Positions 23,466 through 35,879 of a stretch of 64,000 bases of DNA are shown in pieces. The notes under the pieces were generated by a model. That model made no database searches. It had not been told where the DNA came from and saw only the letters and a list, made by a program, of their open reading frames with translations. The DNA is taken from the NCBI GenBank assembly GCA_951804985.1, contig OX638131.1, positions 4,216,001-4,280,000 of the forward strand. The letters run 5' to 3'. Source of the stretch: Dryomyza anilis (Eukaryota > Arthropoda > Insecta > Diptera > Dryomyzidae). Numbering within the stretch: the stretch's first letter is position 1; every line of letters begins with the position of its first letter. The translations under genes and the position numbers were made by a program.

Positions 23466-24425
23466 TTAATTGTTCACTAAAAAATAATTTTTTTATAAGA
23501 AATTCAATTTTTCACTCAAATTTATATAAATCACTAAAAATTTAAATTTTCACTAAAAATTCAATTTTTCACTAAAAATTCAAATTTTCACTAAAAATTC
23601 AAATTTTCACTAAAAATTCAATTTTTCACTAAAAATTCAATTTTTCACTAAAAATTTAATTTTTCACTAAAAAAATAAAATTTTCACTATAAAATCAATG
23701 TTCACTAAAAATTCAATTTTTCACTAAAAATTCAATTTTTCACTAAAAATTCAATTTTTCACTAAAAATTCAATTTTTCACTTAAAATTCAATTTTTCAC
23801 TAAAAATTCAATTTTTCACTAAAAATTCAATTTTTCACTAAAAATTCAATTTTTCACTAAAAATTCAATTTTTCACTAAAAATTCAATTTTTCACTAAAA
23901 ATTCAATTTTTCACTAAAAATTCAATTTTTCACTAAAAATTCAATTTTTCACTAAAAATTCAATTTTTCACTAAAAATTCAATTTTTCACTAAAAATTCA
24001 ATTTTTCACTAAAAATTCAATTTTTCACTAAAAATTCAATTTTTCACTAAAAATTAAATTTTCACTAAAAATTCAAATTTTCATTAAAAATTAAATTTTT
24101 CACTAAAAATTCAATTTTTCCCTAAAAATTCAATTTTTCACTCAAAATTAAATTTTTCACTAAATATTCAATTTTTCACTAAAAATTCAATTTTTCACTA
24201 AAAATTCAATTTTTCACTAGAAATTCAATTTTTCACTAAAAATTCAATTTTTCACTAGAAATTCAATTTTTCACTAGAAATTCAATTTTTCACTAGAAAT
24301 TCAATTTTTCACTAGAAATTCAATTTTTCACTAGAAATTCAATTTATCACTTATAATTATATTTTTTACAAAAAATTCAATTTTTCACTAAAAATTAAAA
24401 TTTTCACTTATTTATTCCTTGAATT
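23466..24425. repeat. 19-bp satellite array 1 (AAAAATTCAATTTTTCACT)
   Basis: About 45-50 tandem copies of AAAAATTCAATTTTTCACT, nearly perfect between 23700 and 24350 and diverged at both edges. A sub-block near 24215-24350 carries a shared A-to-G change (CACTAGAAATTC). The unit is the reverse complement of that in array 2 (25905-27195). Confidence 0.95.
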
Positions 24426-24740
24426 TTTCACTTTTGTGTTTTTTAAAATAAAATTTTGTTTACCAAGTTCTTGTGAAATTTATATTTCTGCATCAAGAAT
24501 TCGCCGAAAAACTTATTATGTTTTATGTTGAAACTTTGCCGTAGGCAAGTGTCCATTTTATGACGGTCATAAGAAAGCAACTGAAGCGAAAAGTACAAAC
24601 GAAAGTATGAGAAAAACACAAATAGAATAATAAAAAATAATAATAAAAGGCGGCTGATAACAAATTTACGACTGTGGAAAGTGGCGCCCAAATGTACTCT
24701 AGCTGCTTAATGCACTTGCAAAATATGTAACCAACGAAAA

Positions 24741-25133
24741 ATGATAAAAAAATTCAAGATAAGGTCAGCGGTCAGAATTGCAAAAGACAGCTGTTGGTTT
24801 TCACCGAAAAGTGTTTCACCGAAATGTGCTACAATTCAACGGCAATTTAAAGTGTGTCCCACGAGATGCGCCGACAATTTAGAGCCTGATGACAGCCTTT
24901 TATTTATTCATAGAGTGGAAGAGAGAACGAGGGTTCTTTGTGGCATGTGTTGGATACTGTGCATGGGGCCGCAGGTGTCACAACTGCGCTTTTTTCTAAA
25001 TTTGACAGAATACAAAAGTAGAAAAAAGCATTTTAAAAAGTTAATTTTCCTTGTGGGTCCAAATCATGAGCATGACTTGATGCTGCCCCGGGGAGAAGTT
25101 GTCTGTGACACAAAGTTGAATATTTTGCAGTAG
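24741..25133 (+). CDS. Unassigned 130-codon open frame between two inverted arrays
   Basis: ATG-started frame of 130 codons with a Cys-containing, basic composition and no domain, signal peptide or membrane segment I recognise. The local base composition is somewhat richer in G+C than its surroundings (24770-25110), which is the only reason to list it. No splice-site pair or promoter supports it, and it could be chance. Confidence 0.15.
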   Translation: MIKKFKIRSAVRIAKDSCWFSPKSVSPKCATIQRQFKVCPTRCADNLEPDDSLLFIHRVEERTRVLCGMCWILCMGPQVSQLRFFLNLTEYKSRKKHFKKLIFLVGPNHEHDLMLPRGEVVCDTKLNILQ

Positions 25134-25904
25134 ATCTACTATAAACAAAACCTAGATATTTATAAAAAAAAATCATATAAAACGAATTAAAATATTTAAA
25201 AAAAATATATGATTTAAAAATAGAATTAAATTTTAAAATCTACTTTGAAACATAAATACTGAAAAAAAGTAAAGTTCCTGCAAATTCACTTTAGTACCTT
25301 AAAGTATGCAACATTTTTCGAGAGCGCTATAAAATATTCAACTCGTTTTATTTAGTGGTTTTTTGTTTTATTTATTAAAGACGGCTGCGTCCAGCTAAAG
25401 TGAAGTTGCTAAGAAGCACTCAAGTGACTTGGTTTTATTTTTATGGCCAGCCGCTGGTTTTTACGAGGCGCTTGAAAGGTTTTAATGCGCGCCTAAAAGC
25501 AGACAGCAACATTTTCTAGATTTAAGCGCTGCACAGCTGTTGCAAGTCAAGCAATTTCAATGGATTCAGTAGGTGAAAAAACCAACAATTGCATTGATTT
25601 TTGCACAATTTAATAAAAAATAAAAATAAATTTTATTTTTTTAATTATAAAACTTTTGGATTAACTACGACAAGTGCGGGAGCTTGAAAAGTTCTGGCGC
25701 CTGGCGCAATAAAAGCAGCCACAAAACAACTATAAAATAAAAATAAAAAATAGAGGAAAACGGAAAAGAAGAAAAACTGCGTATTGAAAACTCATGCCGG
25801 AAGTCGTATTTCGTGCATTTTGCTGCAATTTGCAAATAAAAAATAACGCCTGAACGTAATGCTTGAATGCGTCCGTCGCACACAAACAAGCTAAATTTAT
25901 ATAA

Positions 25905-27195
25905 ACAATTTTAATTTTTAGTGAAAATTTGAATTTTTAGTGAAAAATGTAATTTACAGTGAAAAATTGAATTATAAATGAAATATTTAAATTTTAGTAA
26001 AAAATTTATATATAAAATTTTAAGTGAAATTTTGAATTTTTAGTGAAAATTTAAATTTTTAGTAAAAAATTGAATTTTTAGTGAAATATTGAATTTTTAG
26101 TGAAAAATTGAATTATAAATGAAAAATATAATTTTAAGTGAAATTTTGAATTTTTAGTGAAAATTTAAATATTTAGTAAAAAATTGAATTTTTAGTGAAA
26201 TATTGAATTTTTAGTGAAAAATTGAATTATAAATGAAAAATATAATTTTAAGTGAAATTTTGAATTTTTAGTGAAAATTTGAATATATAGTGAAAAATTG
26301 AATTTTAAGTGAAAAATTAAGTTTAAGTGAAAAATTGAATTTTGAGTGAAAAATTGAATTTTGAGTGAAAAATTGAATTTTTGGTGAAAAATTGAATTTT
26401 TAGTGAACATTTGAATTTTTAGTGAAAAATTGAATTTTTAGTGAAAAATTTAATTTTTAGTGAAAAATTGAATTTTTAGTGAAAAATTTAATTTTTAGTG
26501 AAAAATTGAATTTTTAGTGAAAAATTGAATTTTTAGTGAAAAATTGAATTTTTAGTGAAAAATTGAATTTTTAGTGAAAAATTGAATTTTTAGTGAAAAA
26601 TTGAATTTTTAGTGAAAAATTGAATTTTTAGTGAAAAATTGAATTTTTAGTGAAAAATTGAATTTTTAGTGAAAAATTTAATTTTTAGTGAAAAATTGAA
26701 TTTTTAGTGAAAAATTGAATTTTTAGTGAAAAATTGAATTTTTAGTGAAAAATTGAATTTTTAGTGAAAAATTGAATTTTTAGTGAAAAATTGAATTTTT
26801 AGTGAAAAATTGAATTTTTAGTGAAAAATTGAATTTTTAGTGAAAAATTGAATTTTTAGTGAAAAATTGAATTTTTAGTGAAAAATTCAATTTTTAGTGA
26901 AAAATTGAATTTTTAGTGAAAAATTGAATTTTTAGTGAAAAATTTAATTTTTAAGAAAAATTGAATTTTTAGTGAAATATTGAATTTTTGGTGAACATTT
27001 GAATTTTTAGTGAACATTTGAATTTTTTAGTGAAAAATTTAATTTTTTGTGAAAAATTTAATTTTTAGTGAAAATTTGAATTTTTAGTAAAAATTTGAAT
27101 TTTTAGTGAACATTGTAATTTTTAGTGAAAATTTGAATTTTTAGTGAACATTTGAATTTTTAGTGAAAAATTTAATTTTTACTTAAAATTTGAAT
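25905..27195. repeat. 19-bp satellite array 2 (AGTGAAAAATTGAATTTTT), opposite orientation to array 1
   Basis: More than 60 tandem copies of AGTGAAAAATTGAATTTTT. The core 26395-26950 is almost perfect; the flanks are diverged, with variants such as AATTATAAATGAAAAATAT. It is the reverse complement of array 1, so the two arrays form a very large interrupted inverted repeat around 24426-25904. Confidence 0.95.
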
Positions 27196-27704
27196 TATAG
27201 TTTAAAATATAATAAAAAATAATAATTTAAAAAAATAAAAAGAACGTAAATATTTGTTTAGTGTATTTGGAATATTAAATATTTTGTCATTTGTCCACTT
27301 CTCACTGTTCTCGCACAACTCCCATCAATCTCCTGCCAATATCCTGATAAATGCTACAATCGAATTAAAAATCCAGTTAAATCCTTCAACGACCAGCTGA
27401 AGCTAAAAGTTGCTGCCTGAGGCAGGCCAACAAAAACAGGACACAGACCATCAATAAAAATCACTCTGTTTGTGCAAACATCAAATACAAGGCAGCGAAC
27501 AACGTTCGAAGGACTTAAACAAACACTTGGCAAATAAAGAACATGTCGAACAAAAAAGTAGGAAAAAGAGTAGTAGAAAAAAATACTACTAAAAACAACA
27601 AATGATTCAAATTAAACACAAATGTGAAAAAATAAAATAAATATGCTTCGAGCACAATTCAATCCTTTGGCGGCCAAAAGTAGTAAGTAGTACTACTACC
27701 GGAA

Positions 27705-27989
27705 ATGAAACATGGACTCAAGGCGCCTGCAGCACAGGACGACGACGATGATGACGATGAAGATGACAACAACAACGAAGAAGGTGAAGCAGAAGAAGAG
27801 TACGAAGAAGAAGACGACTTGAAGCTAAAGCACTTCCGGCACAAAGGACACCGACAGGACGCCGGCAAGTGGATCATATGCTCAGCGCAGCTGGAAGCGA
27901 CCGAGGATAATGGAGGACACTGGCTAACAAATGCAATTACTAATGACACGTGCGACGGAAGCGACGATAGCGTAAGTGAGGAGGAATAG
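27705..27989 (+). CDS. Possible acidic 94-aa protein or exon
   Basis: The ATG frame encodes Asp/Glu-rich runs (residues about 12-38), then a more ordinary stretch containing HRQDAGKWIICSAQLEATED and an acidic end. The interval is richer in G+C than its surroundings. The opposite strand is also open (27659-28150, Ser-rich), which is expected when GAC/GAA triplets are read backwards, so at most one is real. No domain is recognised, and no strong splice sites or promoter were seen. Confidence 0.25.
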   Translation: MKHGLKAPAAQDDDDDDDEDDNNNEEGEAEEEYEEEDDLKLKHFRHKGHRQDAGKWIICSAQLEATEDNGGHWLTNAITNDTCDGSDDSVSEEE

Positions 27990-28320
27990 CAAATGGGTAC
28001 AAAGTGGAAGTGTGAGAGAGAGAGAAAGCGAGACTGAAGGTGGCTCTGGGAGATACTGTTGCAAACTGCAAAAAAAACCATTAAAATCAATAAGAAAATT
28101 ATATGAAAAGTGGATAAAGAAATGTGATAAATAAATTGGCAGCAGTTCAAAAAGTTTTGATAAATTACAAAAGTCGCAAAAGAAATTAAGTTTCGGCGAA
28201 CAGAATTCAGTTTGAAGGACCGACCCGGTGTTTAAATCTTTTTAGAGCTACTTAATCAAAATTTATGAAATGCAACGATAGAGCTTTCAAAGTAGATGGA
28301 AACTGCGACATGCGAAGAAA

Positions 28321-29925
28321 ACTATAGAATTTATAGTGAAAAGTTTAATTTTTAGTAAAGATGTGAATTTTTAGTAACAAATTTAATTTTTAGTGATAAA
28401 TGGGATTTTTACTGAGAAATCTAATTTGTATTTTTAATCGATTTTTTGCTGAGAAATCGACATTTTACTGAAAAATCGAATTTTTACAAAATAATCACAT
28501 TTTTTCAGAAAAAACAATCAAATTTGTATTTTAAATCATATTTTACTGGAAAATTGATTTTTTTTTACAGAAAATTCGCATTTTATTTAAAATCAACCCT
28601 TTATTGGAAAAATCGAATTTTACGGTAAAATCGTTTTTTTTTCCTTTTTTACTAAAAAAATCGAATTTTTACTAAAAAATCGAATTTTACGGTAAAATCG
28701 ATTTTTTTCCTTTTTTACTAAAAAAATCGAATTTTTACTGAAAAATCGAATTTTTATCGAAAATCGAATTTTTATCGAAAATCGAATTTTTATCGAAAAT
28801 CGAATTTTTATCGAAAATCGAATTATTTAAAAAAAAAGCTATTTTACTGGATAATCATATTTTACTGAAATATCGTCTTTTTATTGAGAAATCGAAATTT
28901 TACTGAAAAAACGAATTTTTACAGAGAAATGAAATTTTTACTGAAAAATCAAATTTGTATTTTAAATCGATTTTTACTGCAAAATCGATTTTTTTTTACA
29001 GAAAAATCGAATTTTATTGAAAATCAGCATTTTACTGGAAAAATCGAATTTTACGGTAAAATCGATTTTTTTTTTTACTAAAAAATCAAATTTGACTGAA
29101 AATCGATTTTTTTTATCGAAAATCTAATTTTTATTGAATAAAAAAGACATTATGAAATATCGTCTTTTTATTGAAAAATTGATTAATAAAAAATAAAAAA
29201 AATTAATAAAAAATAGAATTTTTACTGAAAAATCGATTTATACTGAAAAATCGACTTTTACTGAAAAGTAAACTTTTTACAATGAAATCGACATTTTACT
29301 GAAAAATCGAATTTTGTACTAATTTTACAAGGAAATCAAATTTTGCTGAAAAATCTAATTCTACTGGAAAAATCGAATTTTGTACTAATAAATCGTTTTT
29401 TTTTTTGATAAATCGAATTTTTATTGTAAAAATCGACATTTTACTGGAAAATCGAATTTTACTAAAGAATCGAATTCTACTGAATTTTTAGTGCGAAATC
29501 TACATGTTACTGAAAAATCGAATATATACTGATATATACTTATTGAATTTTTACTGATAAATCGAATTTTTACTAAAAAATCGACTTTTCACTGATAAAA
29601 TCAAATTTTTACTGAGAAATCGACATTTTACTGAAAAATATTTTTTTTTATTGAAAGAAACGACATTTTCTGTAAAATGGACTTTTACTAAAAAATCGAA
29701 TTAATATTGAAAAATTATTTTTTTTTACTGAAAATCGAATTTTTCTGAAAAATCGAATTTTGTACTTATAAATCATATTTTTACTGATAAATTTTTATTG
29801 AAAATATCGACATTATAATGGAAAATCGAATTTTACTGAAAAATCGACTTTTAAATAATTTTGTGTTAAAATGGAATTATAAATAATTAAATATTTAGTG
29901 AAAAATCGAAATTTAATTAAAGATG
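28321..29925. repeat. 19-bp-type array 3 (AATCGAATTTTTACTGAAA variant)
   Basis: A diverged array of about 19-bp units with a TCGA centre and ACTG where array 2 has AGTG. Orientation is as in array 2. A short local run with ATCGAAAATCGAATTTTT occurs near 28750-28825, and T-runs interrupt several units. Confidence 0.8.
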
Positions 29926-29934
29926 GAAAATTTT

Positions 29935-30052
29935 AAAAAAGCGGCAAGAAATATGGCGTCTTTTGCTGTCCCTGTCGCTCTACTTTTGTAGCGTCCCTGT
30001 TGAAAAACCCTTGAAAAAAACTTTTGTAGCGCTCTTATTGAAAAACCCTTTA
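29935..30052 (-). mobile_element. Terminal fragment of the mariner-related element seen at 61.2 kb
   Basis: Matches the arm at 61400-61490 (GCGGCAAGAAATATGGCGTC, CTGTCGCTCTACTT, GTAGCGTCCCTGTTGAAAAA) and also holds a second, related end GTAGCGCTCTTATTGAAAAA. Only terminal sequence is present, with no transposase. Confidence 0.65.
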
Positions 30053-30439
30053 GTCAAATTAATTTGATGGCAAAATGTAAAAACTGTTAAATATATGAGA
30101 GCATAAAAAATAACAAAAATCACCAAAAAGAAAAGCCAATGTCAAAATTCATTTCCTGGTACTGTTGGTACTCCCGTCGGTTGGATTGATTGAATTCTGG
30201 CGAAAAGCTAAAAATAAACTTGAAGGCAACTCGCATCTCAAGCTGTTTCTTTTGAGTGGTTTTTCATCAATCTTTTCTCTACTTTTGTCTACCTTTTTTT
30301 TGCTGTTTCTTCTACTCGTTGCACTCATAAATTCTAATTAAAATTTGTAGATGAAACAAAGCACTTCTTGGCTACACTTTGAGCAAATTCCAATAATTTG
30401 TTGAGTTTTGTGTGTGGCAACAAAAGGCATCTCTCTCTA

Positions 30440-30860
30440 TCTCTATCAAGTGTTTGTGTTGGACTTGTAGAAGTGGTAGAAATATCTAGTGGCAGCCAGA
30501 GTAAAAAAATAACAAAAATATTTTGAGTAGCAATAGCAACATTGGGAGTAGCAACAGCAGCAGTAGCAAATAATACAACGTAGTCTGTGCTGATAACGCT
30601 GTGGTTTTAGTGCAAAAACAATGGGTTTATGGCAACAACAACAATAACAATACCATATGGTAGTAAAGAAACAACAGCAACATATAAAAAAATTGAACAA
30701 TGCAACAATAACAGCAACAAGAGTAGTAGCAACAGCAAAATGAGCTATACAAAAGCGAACAGTATTAAAAAAAACACAGCGACTCATCAACTGATGGACC
30801 CGTCAGCAACACAAGTGTAACAGCAACAGTAACAATGAGGACAGTGCTTCAAAAATCATT
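30440..30860. repeat. Degenerate CAA/AGC trinucleotide tract
   Basis: Imperfect AGCAAC, CAACAAC and AGTAGC triplets. Open frames on both strands (30446-30790 minus, 30629-30820 plus) follow from the triplet structure. The region 30861-31660 holds nothing identifiable. Confidence 0.55.
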
Positions 30861-31669
30861 CAAAATGCACAAATTTCAAACTGAAAAAATAAAAAATTTT
30901 GCAAATTCAAATTTCTTTCAGAGTCATTACGTGGTTTTCAAAGGCTACCCATTTTTAAGAATTACCTGTATAATATTGATGTTCAAGGGTTGTATAAGAG
31001 CTCTTCGAACTTATTAAAAAACTGTTTTAGCTGCCTAAGCAATACTCACACCCTTATGCAACCATTTTGGCGTAACTAATTAAACAGCTAATGAAATAGA
31101 AAAAATTGCTGTATTATTGGCTGTTAAAAAGCTGCATAAATACTTGCCAAGTTTTTAAAAAACCCTTTTACAATCCTTATAAAGCTAGTATTATTTAAAT
31201 ATGTATTTTTTTCAGCAAAAACCAGTATTATGGTTCTTTTGACACATTTAAGATATTTAAAATAAATCCAAATCGCGGACACCGCCAAATGATCATTGAT
31301 TTTTATGCTATGAAATACTTTAGGATTTTTGAGGTAGGACATATAAATAAATACCTTGCAGTGTTCAGTATCAGAGAAACCATAACGCAAACGACATTGA
31401 AATTATTGTCCACATATTATGTTTTTTCATGCTAAATAATTTTGTTTAAAATATTATCATAAATTAGTGACTCAAACAGCATATTCAGTTGTGAACAAAT
31501 CTGGTTTTATCTGCTGAGTTTAAATGGGGACTATTTATCAAATAGAAAAATTGGACTTGCAAGGTGATCTGTTATGATATATTGTTTGCGGATAGTACTT
31601 ATGCAGAGGAACAAAAATACACATTTTGAGTAGTCTACGTTTAGTATTTTCCGAATTATGAAGGTATAT

Positions 31670-32010
31670 GTCCAAAACTCATAAAAAACAAAGCCAAAAT
31701 GCCCCAAGTCAAAATTTCTGTCAATTTCAGGAATATTTCGGGAGTTTTTCCGGCGAACACACAGATAAATTGAATATTTTGTGAAGTGTATTGCAGGTTG
31801 TTTAATTTTATGGAATTTTTATAGCAGATTTACGGCATATTTTGGGAACAGGTAGAAAGTAGGCAACTGTTGATAAACACTACGCCTTTGTCTGTTTGTA
31901 ATCTTTCGAAATATGTTTCTGAATTGCCCTGACACTGCGTAAAATTTTGTCTGGGGGTGGATTTAAATATTTCGATCACGAACCGATCGATTTTGTTGAG
32001 CTTTTCTGAA
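31670..32010 (+). repeat. Diverged dispersed repeat R3, copy 1
   Basis: Shares ordered blocks with 34690-35010: AACACACA, TTTTATGGAATTTTT, GCAGATTT.CGGCATAT, AATCTTTCG.A.ATATGTTT and AAATTTTG. It is non-coding and its boundaries are approximate. The sequence 32011-32530 that follows is unassigned. Confidence 0.55.
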
Positions 32011-32530
32011 AGTCTAATTATATCTCTTTGTTGTCTTTTTATGGATTTTTGAAAAAATTGTTTGGGGGGAATTTAAAATGTTAGCATTCTATGAAATTGT
32101 CTAAACCGCGGATTGAAATAAGTCGGTAATGTACAGGTGGATTTTAAAAACTCTGCGTTTTTCTAAGAGGTTTAATACACATTTAATTGTGCAATAAATA
32201 AAAAGTATTATTTATTTACATTTTGTAAAATGTATTATTTTTTTCATTATACTCTAAATAAAATATAATAATATTCTGTATACAGCTGAATTAATAATAT
32301 TATTTTTTTCAAAATCCAAAAACTCTTCAATTCTTTGGTCCGCCTGTCTATCAGTCAGTTTGTTAGTTCCAACATCACGTCTAAACCGCTGAACCGATCT
32401 GACTAAAATTATGCACTGAATACTCTGGAGTCCGGAGGGTGACATATGCTATATATGGACGGGATTCGACAATTGGACGTGGCGCCTCCCATACAACCTA
32501 AAAATCCAACGCGTTATAACTTGGGACTTA

Positions 32531-33370
32531 CACCAGCTAAGAAGATAAATAAAAAACTAAAAACCAAAAAAAAACAAAAGCAAAATCACAAAAACAAAAT
32601 CAAAAATCATACACAAAAACAAAATAAAAATCAAAAAACTAAAGCAATTACATAAAATACAAAATAGATATAACATATGGAAAAACAAAAACAAATACTA
32701 CAAACAAAATCAGAAAAACAAAAGCAAAAACAAAGGTACAAACAAAAATACAAAATTAAAAACATAAACTCAAAAGCAAAAACAAAATAAAAAACACAAA
32801 AACAAAATGAAATACATAAAAACAAAAGCAAAATTTAAATCACATAACTAAAGCAAAAACACAAAAATAAAAAAAAACAAAAACACAAAATCAATTTGGA
32901 AAAACACCATAACCAAAAACGCAGAAAAAAAAGTAACACACAAAACCAAAAAATACTCAAAACAAAAGTAAAAACACAATATCAAAACAAAAAAAAAAAG
33001 CAAATACCAGAACTGGAGAAAAAACACAAATTCAAAATTAAACAAAAAAAAAGCACAAAAAGAAAAACACAAAATCTAAATCGCAAAAATATCAAAAATA
33101 CAAAAATCAAAAATGCACAAAACAAAATTTAAAACATACAAACAAATGCAAAACACAAATCCACAAAAAATTAAAGCAAAAATAAAAAGTCAATTTTAAA
33201 AACAAAATCAAGAGTAAAAACAGAAGTAGCCAAATAAAAAATACAAAAAATAAAAAATCTAAAGAATAGCAAACACAAAAAAACGGGAAAAAACAAACAT
33301 GAACAGCTATTCTTAAAAATGGCTTAAAAAACCAAAAAAAAAACCGTTTCGCAAAATAATTCCATTTACA
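32531..33370. repeat. A-rich low-complexity tract (CAAAAACAAAAT type)
   Basis: Nearly all A with single C, T or G interruptions (AAAACAAAAGCAAAA). Lys/Gln/Asn-rich frames on plus and Phe/Leu-rich frames on minus are composition artefacts. Confidence 0.8.
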
Positions 33371-33775
33371 AGTTCAACAATTTGGTCATTAAACACGACA
33401 CTTAACCGACAGTTCTAACATGGTACAAAAATTCAAAAATAGCCAAACCCACAAACCACAACCAAAATGCCGACCACCGAAGCACGACGTCTGCAACGTT
33501 GCCAAGTTATTTTGCGCGCGTGCACTTAGCATGTTTTATGTCACTTCTGTCGGAATGTGAATTTGTTGTACAACAAGAGCAGCACAAATCGCACATAAAT
33601 TGCAGCAAATTGTTGCATTCTTTGGCTCTTTGGTTGGGAACTTTGCAACAAAATGCAGAGTGATTGCAATTGTTAGTGCACAATATATTTCAAAAAAATA
33701 AAAAAATAAAATATATTAAATAACGTAACAAAAAGCATGCAAATTAAATTAAATAAAAGCACAACACATAACAAA

Positions 33776-33941
33776 TGTGCCGGAAGCATCGCACGCACTC
33801 TCAGTCGCACTGCAACGTCCAACGCGTTGTCTTTGTGCGTTGCGCATGGCTGGCACTTCCGGTCGGCGGCAGTGTTGGAATTTTAATTTAATTTCCGCCT
33901 GCATTATTTGCGCCACGACAGATGACAATGGCGTCGGCGTC

Positions 33942-33972
<31 letters not shown>

Positions 33973-33975
33973 TTG
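33776..33975. other. GC-rich island with a (GT)n tract
   Basis: 33776-33940 is distinctly rich in G+C and CpG for this window, followed by (GT)n at 33946-33974. Both strands are open over about 200 bp, but the frames run into the dinucleotide repeat and have no domain. It may be a regulatory element. The following 33976-34689 is AT-rich with nothing identified. Confidence 0.35.
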
Positions 33976-34689
33976 TGTGAAAAGTTATCCCAACAAACAA
34001 TTTATATTGTTCAGGTAATGTAAAACATTCAGCTAAAATATTTAATATGTAATTTTTAAATATAATTGATTTATATATTTTTAATTACACGTATTCAGCC
34101 CAGCCAATAACCGACATAAAAACAACTCAAAAAATAATATCAGCTTTATCGACAATTTTCTCTTAAATATATTTGTCAAATAGATTTCTTTAAAATCGAC
34201 TTTATTTCGTTTACTGGTTAGGCTGAATTCGTTTATATTTAAAAAATATATATATTTAAAAATAGCATTTTAAATAATTTACAAATATACGAAGTACATA
34301 CCAAATGAAAATCAAAAATTCCATTTGGCATTCAAAATACTATAAAAGACACATAAAATTCAAAAAGATATAAATGATTTTTTAAATTCCATTTCAAATT
34401 CAAAATGCACAAAATTCATAATAAAAATTTCCATTCCGACGTCAGTGACAAATTCAACTCTATCACAATAGGTTGCATAATCAGAATAGTCACAATTTCG
34501 TATTCCGTAGCTGTGTTTATTGACATTGATAACCATTTTATTGTCCGCTAAAATCGGTCTATTAAAATTTCAGCAAATACCAACTCCACTAAAATTCGAT
34601 AACGATCTATCAAATTTTATTTAATTGACCAGCAAAAATGTCAGGTCTATTCAGACCTTCAATTATCAAAGAGCCTTCGCTTTAACTGA

Positions 34690-35010
34690 AATACAACTGA
34701 ATTTTTGATTTCGAATTCTATTTTTTGACAGTCCCCAATATGTGCCAGAAATTTTTCAATAAAATTCAATAAAATTTAATAAAATCCGAGAATAAATGTC
34801 TTTTTCCAGCAAACACACAACCAAGTGGGAGATTTTCGTAAGTCAATGACAGGTTATAAAATTTTATGGAATTTTTTTCTGCAGATTTCCGGCATATATT
34901 AAGACGACCAGCAAATAGCAGATTTTAATACACGCTTATGCCTATTCAAAATCTTTCGTATATATGTTTTTTTTTTCTAAAAAAAATGTCCTGTTCGAAA
35001 TTTTGCCTAG
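34690..35010 (+). repeat. Diverged dispersed repeat R3, copy 2
   Basis: Second copy of the sequence at 31670-32010, with the same block order, including TTTTATGGAATTTTTTTCTG and CGGCATATATT. Confidence 0.55.
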
Positions 35011-35268
35011 TGAATTTTATATAGAATTTGTGTATTTCAATTGAAAATGTTTAAATATAAATAAATTACCTACAATAGGAAATGATATGATCATTTTCCA
35101 AAGTACCTGAAAAATAAAATTGGTTTCGAAATCTTCTCAGATTTATCGGGATTTATTTTTTTCGTGACAACTTCTACACGGGACAATTCTCACCCGGCAT
35201 TCTTTTTGGGATAACTCTAGCTATTTGAAAATGATTCTAATATTATTTTACTAGTGAGGAATTATCTG

Positions 35269-35604
35269 TGGCGGTGGTAGCTCGTTTGGTTAGTGCGTTA
35301 GACTACGAGCGAAAAGTCGCTGGTGCGTTCGACTACGAGCCAAAAGGTCCGCGGTTTGATCCCCAGCGACTACCGACATATTTTTCATAGAAAACATTTT
35401 TCTATGCGAAGCTACCTCTCGGCAGTAAATGGCAAATCTACGAGAGCAAAACATTGCCTATGAAAAGTTCTCACCCGCCGTTCGGATTCGGCAATAAACT
35501 GTAGGTCCCACCAATTTGAGTACAAATATAACACGCGCAGCTCAAAATGGTGAGAGAGCTCGGCTGAAGTTCTATACAGGACTGTAGCGCCAAACTATTA
35601 TAAT
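35269..35604 (+). mobile_element. tRNA-derived SINE, family SA, copy 3, with partly duplicated head
   Basis: Flanked by the 9-bp duplication AATTATCTG (35260-35268 and 35605-35613). The head contains GGTAGCTCGTTTGGTTAGTG, then a part of the head (GGTGCG.TCGACTACGAGC) occurs twice in a row, making this copy about 40 bp longer than copy 2. Body and tail match the family. Confidence 0.9.
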
Positions 35605-35879
35605 AATTATCTGGGTAAGAAAAATCTGGCGAATAAATGCTTTCTGAATAAATAGTTTGAGAAGTATTGTCGTTATTGTTTATTATTATTATTTTTCTCT
35701 TAAGAATTATCTCAGTCAAGAATTGTCTGGGGGAAGAATTTTCATGTTGAAGATATGTCTTGAGAATAATCTGGAAATAAACATTCGGGAAAGTGTTATG
35801 GTACAGAATTGCATCGGGGATGGTAGGTCACAAGGAAGATCGGACTTGGGGGCTGAATTACCTGGGAGAAAGACGTATC

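Noticed and set aside
23466..24425. CRISPR-like array
   Set aside because: Units are contiguous 19-mers with no unique spacers, in a eukaryotic context.
26192..26410. Repetitive FHxKFNFS-type protein
   Set aside because: It is a direct read-through of the 19-bp satellite; 19 is not a multiple of three, so apparent protein repeats cycle through frames.
27659..28150. Ser-rich minus-strand frame opposite the acidic frame
   Set aside because: Poly-Ser is the reverse reading of GAC/GAA triplets, and the N-terminal part comes from AT-rich sequence. No domain or splice context.
32446..33132. Lys/Gln/Asn-rich plus frames and Phe/Cys-rich minus frames
   Set aside because: Both strands are translations of one A-rich low-complexity tract.
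33749..34000. Short frames over the GC-rich island
   Set aside because: Both strands are open and both run into the (GT)n tract (VCVCVCV / THTHTHTH); no domain or splice support.
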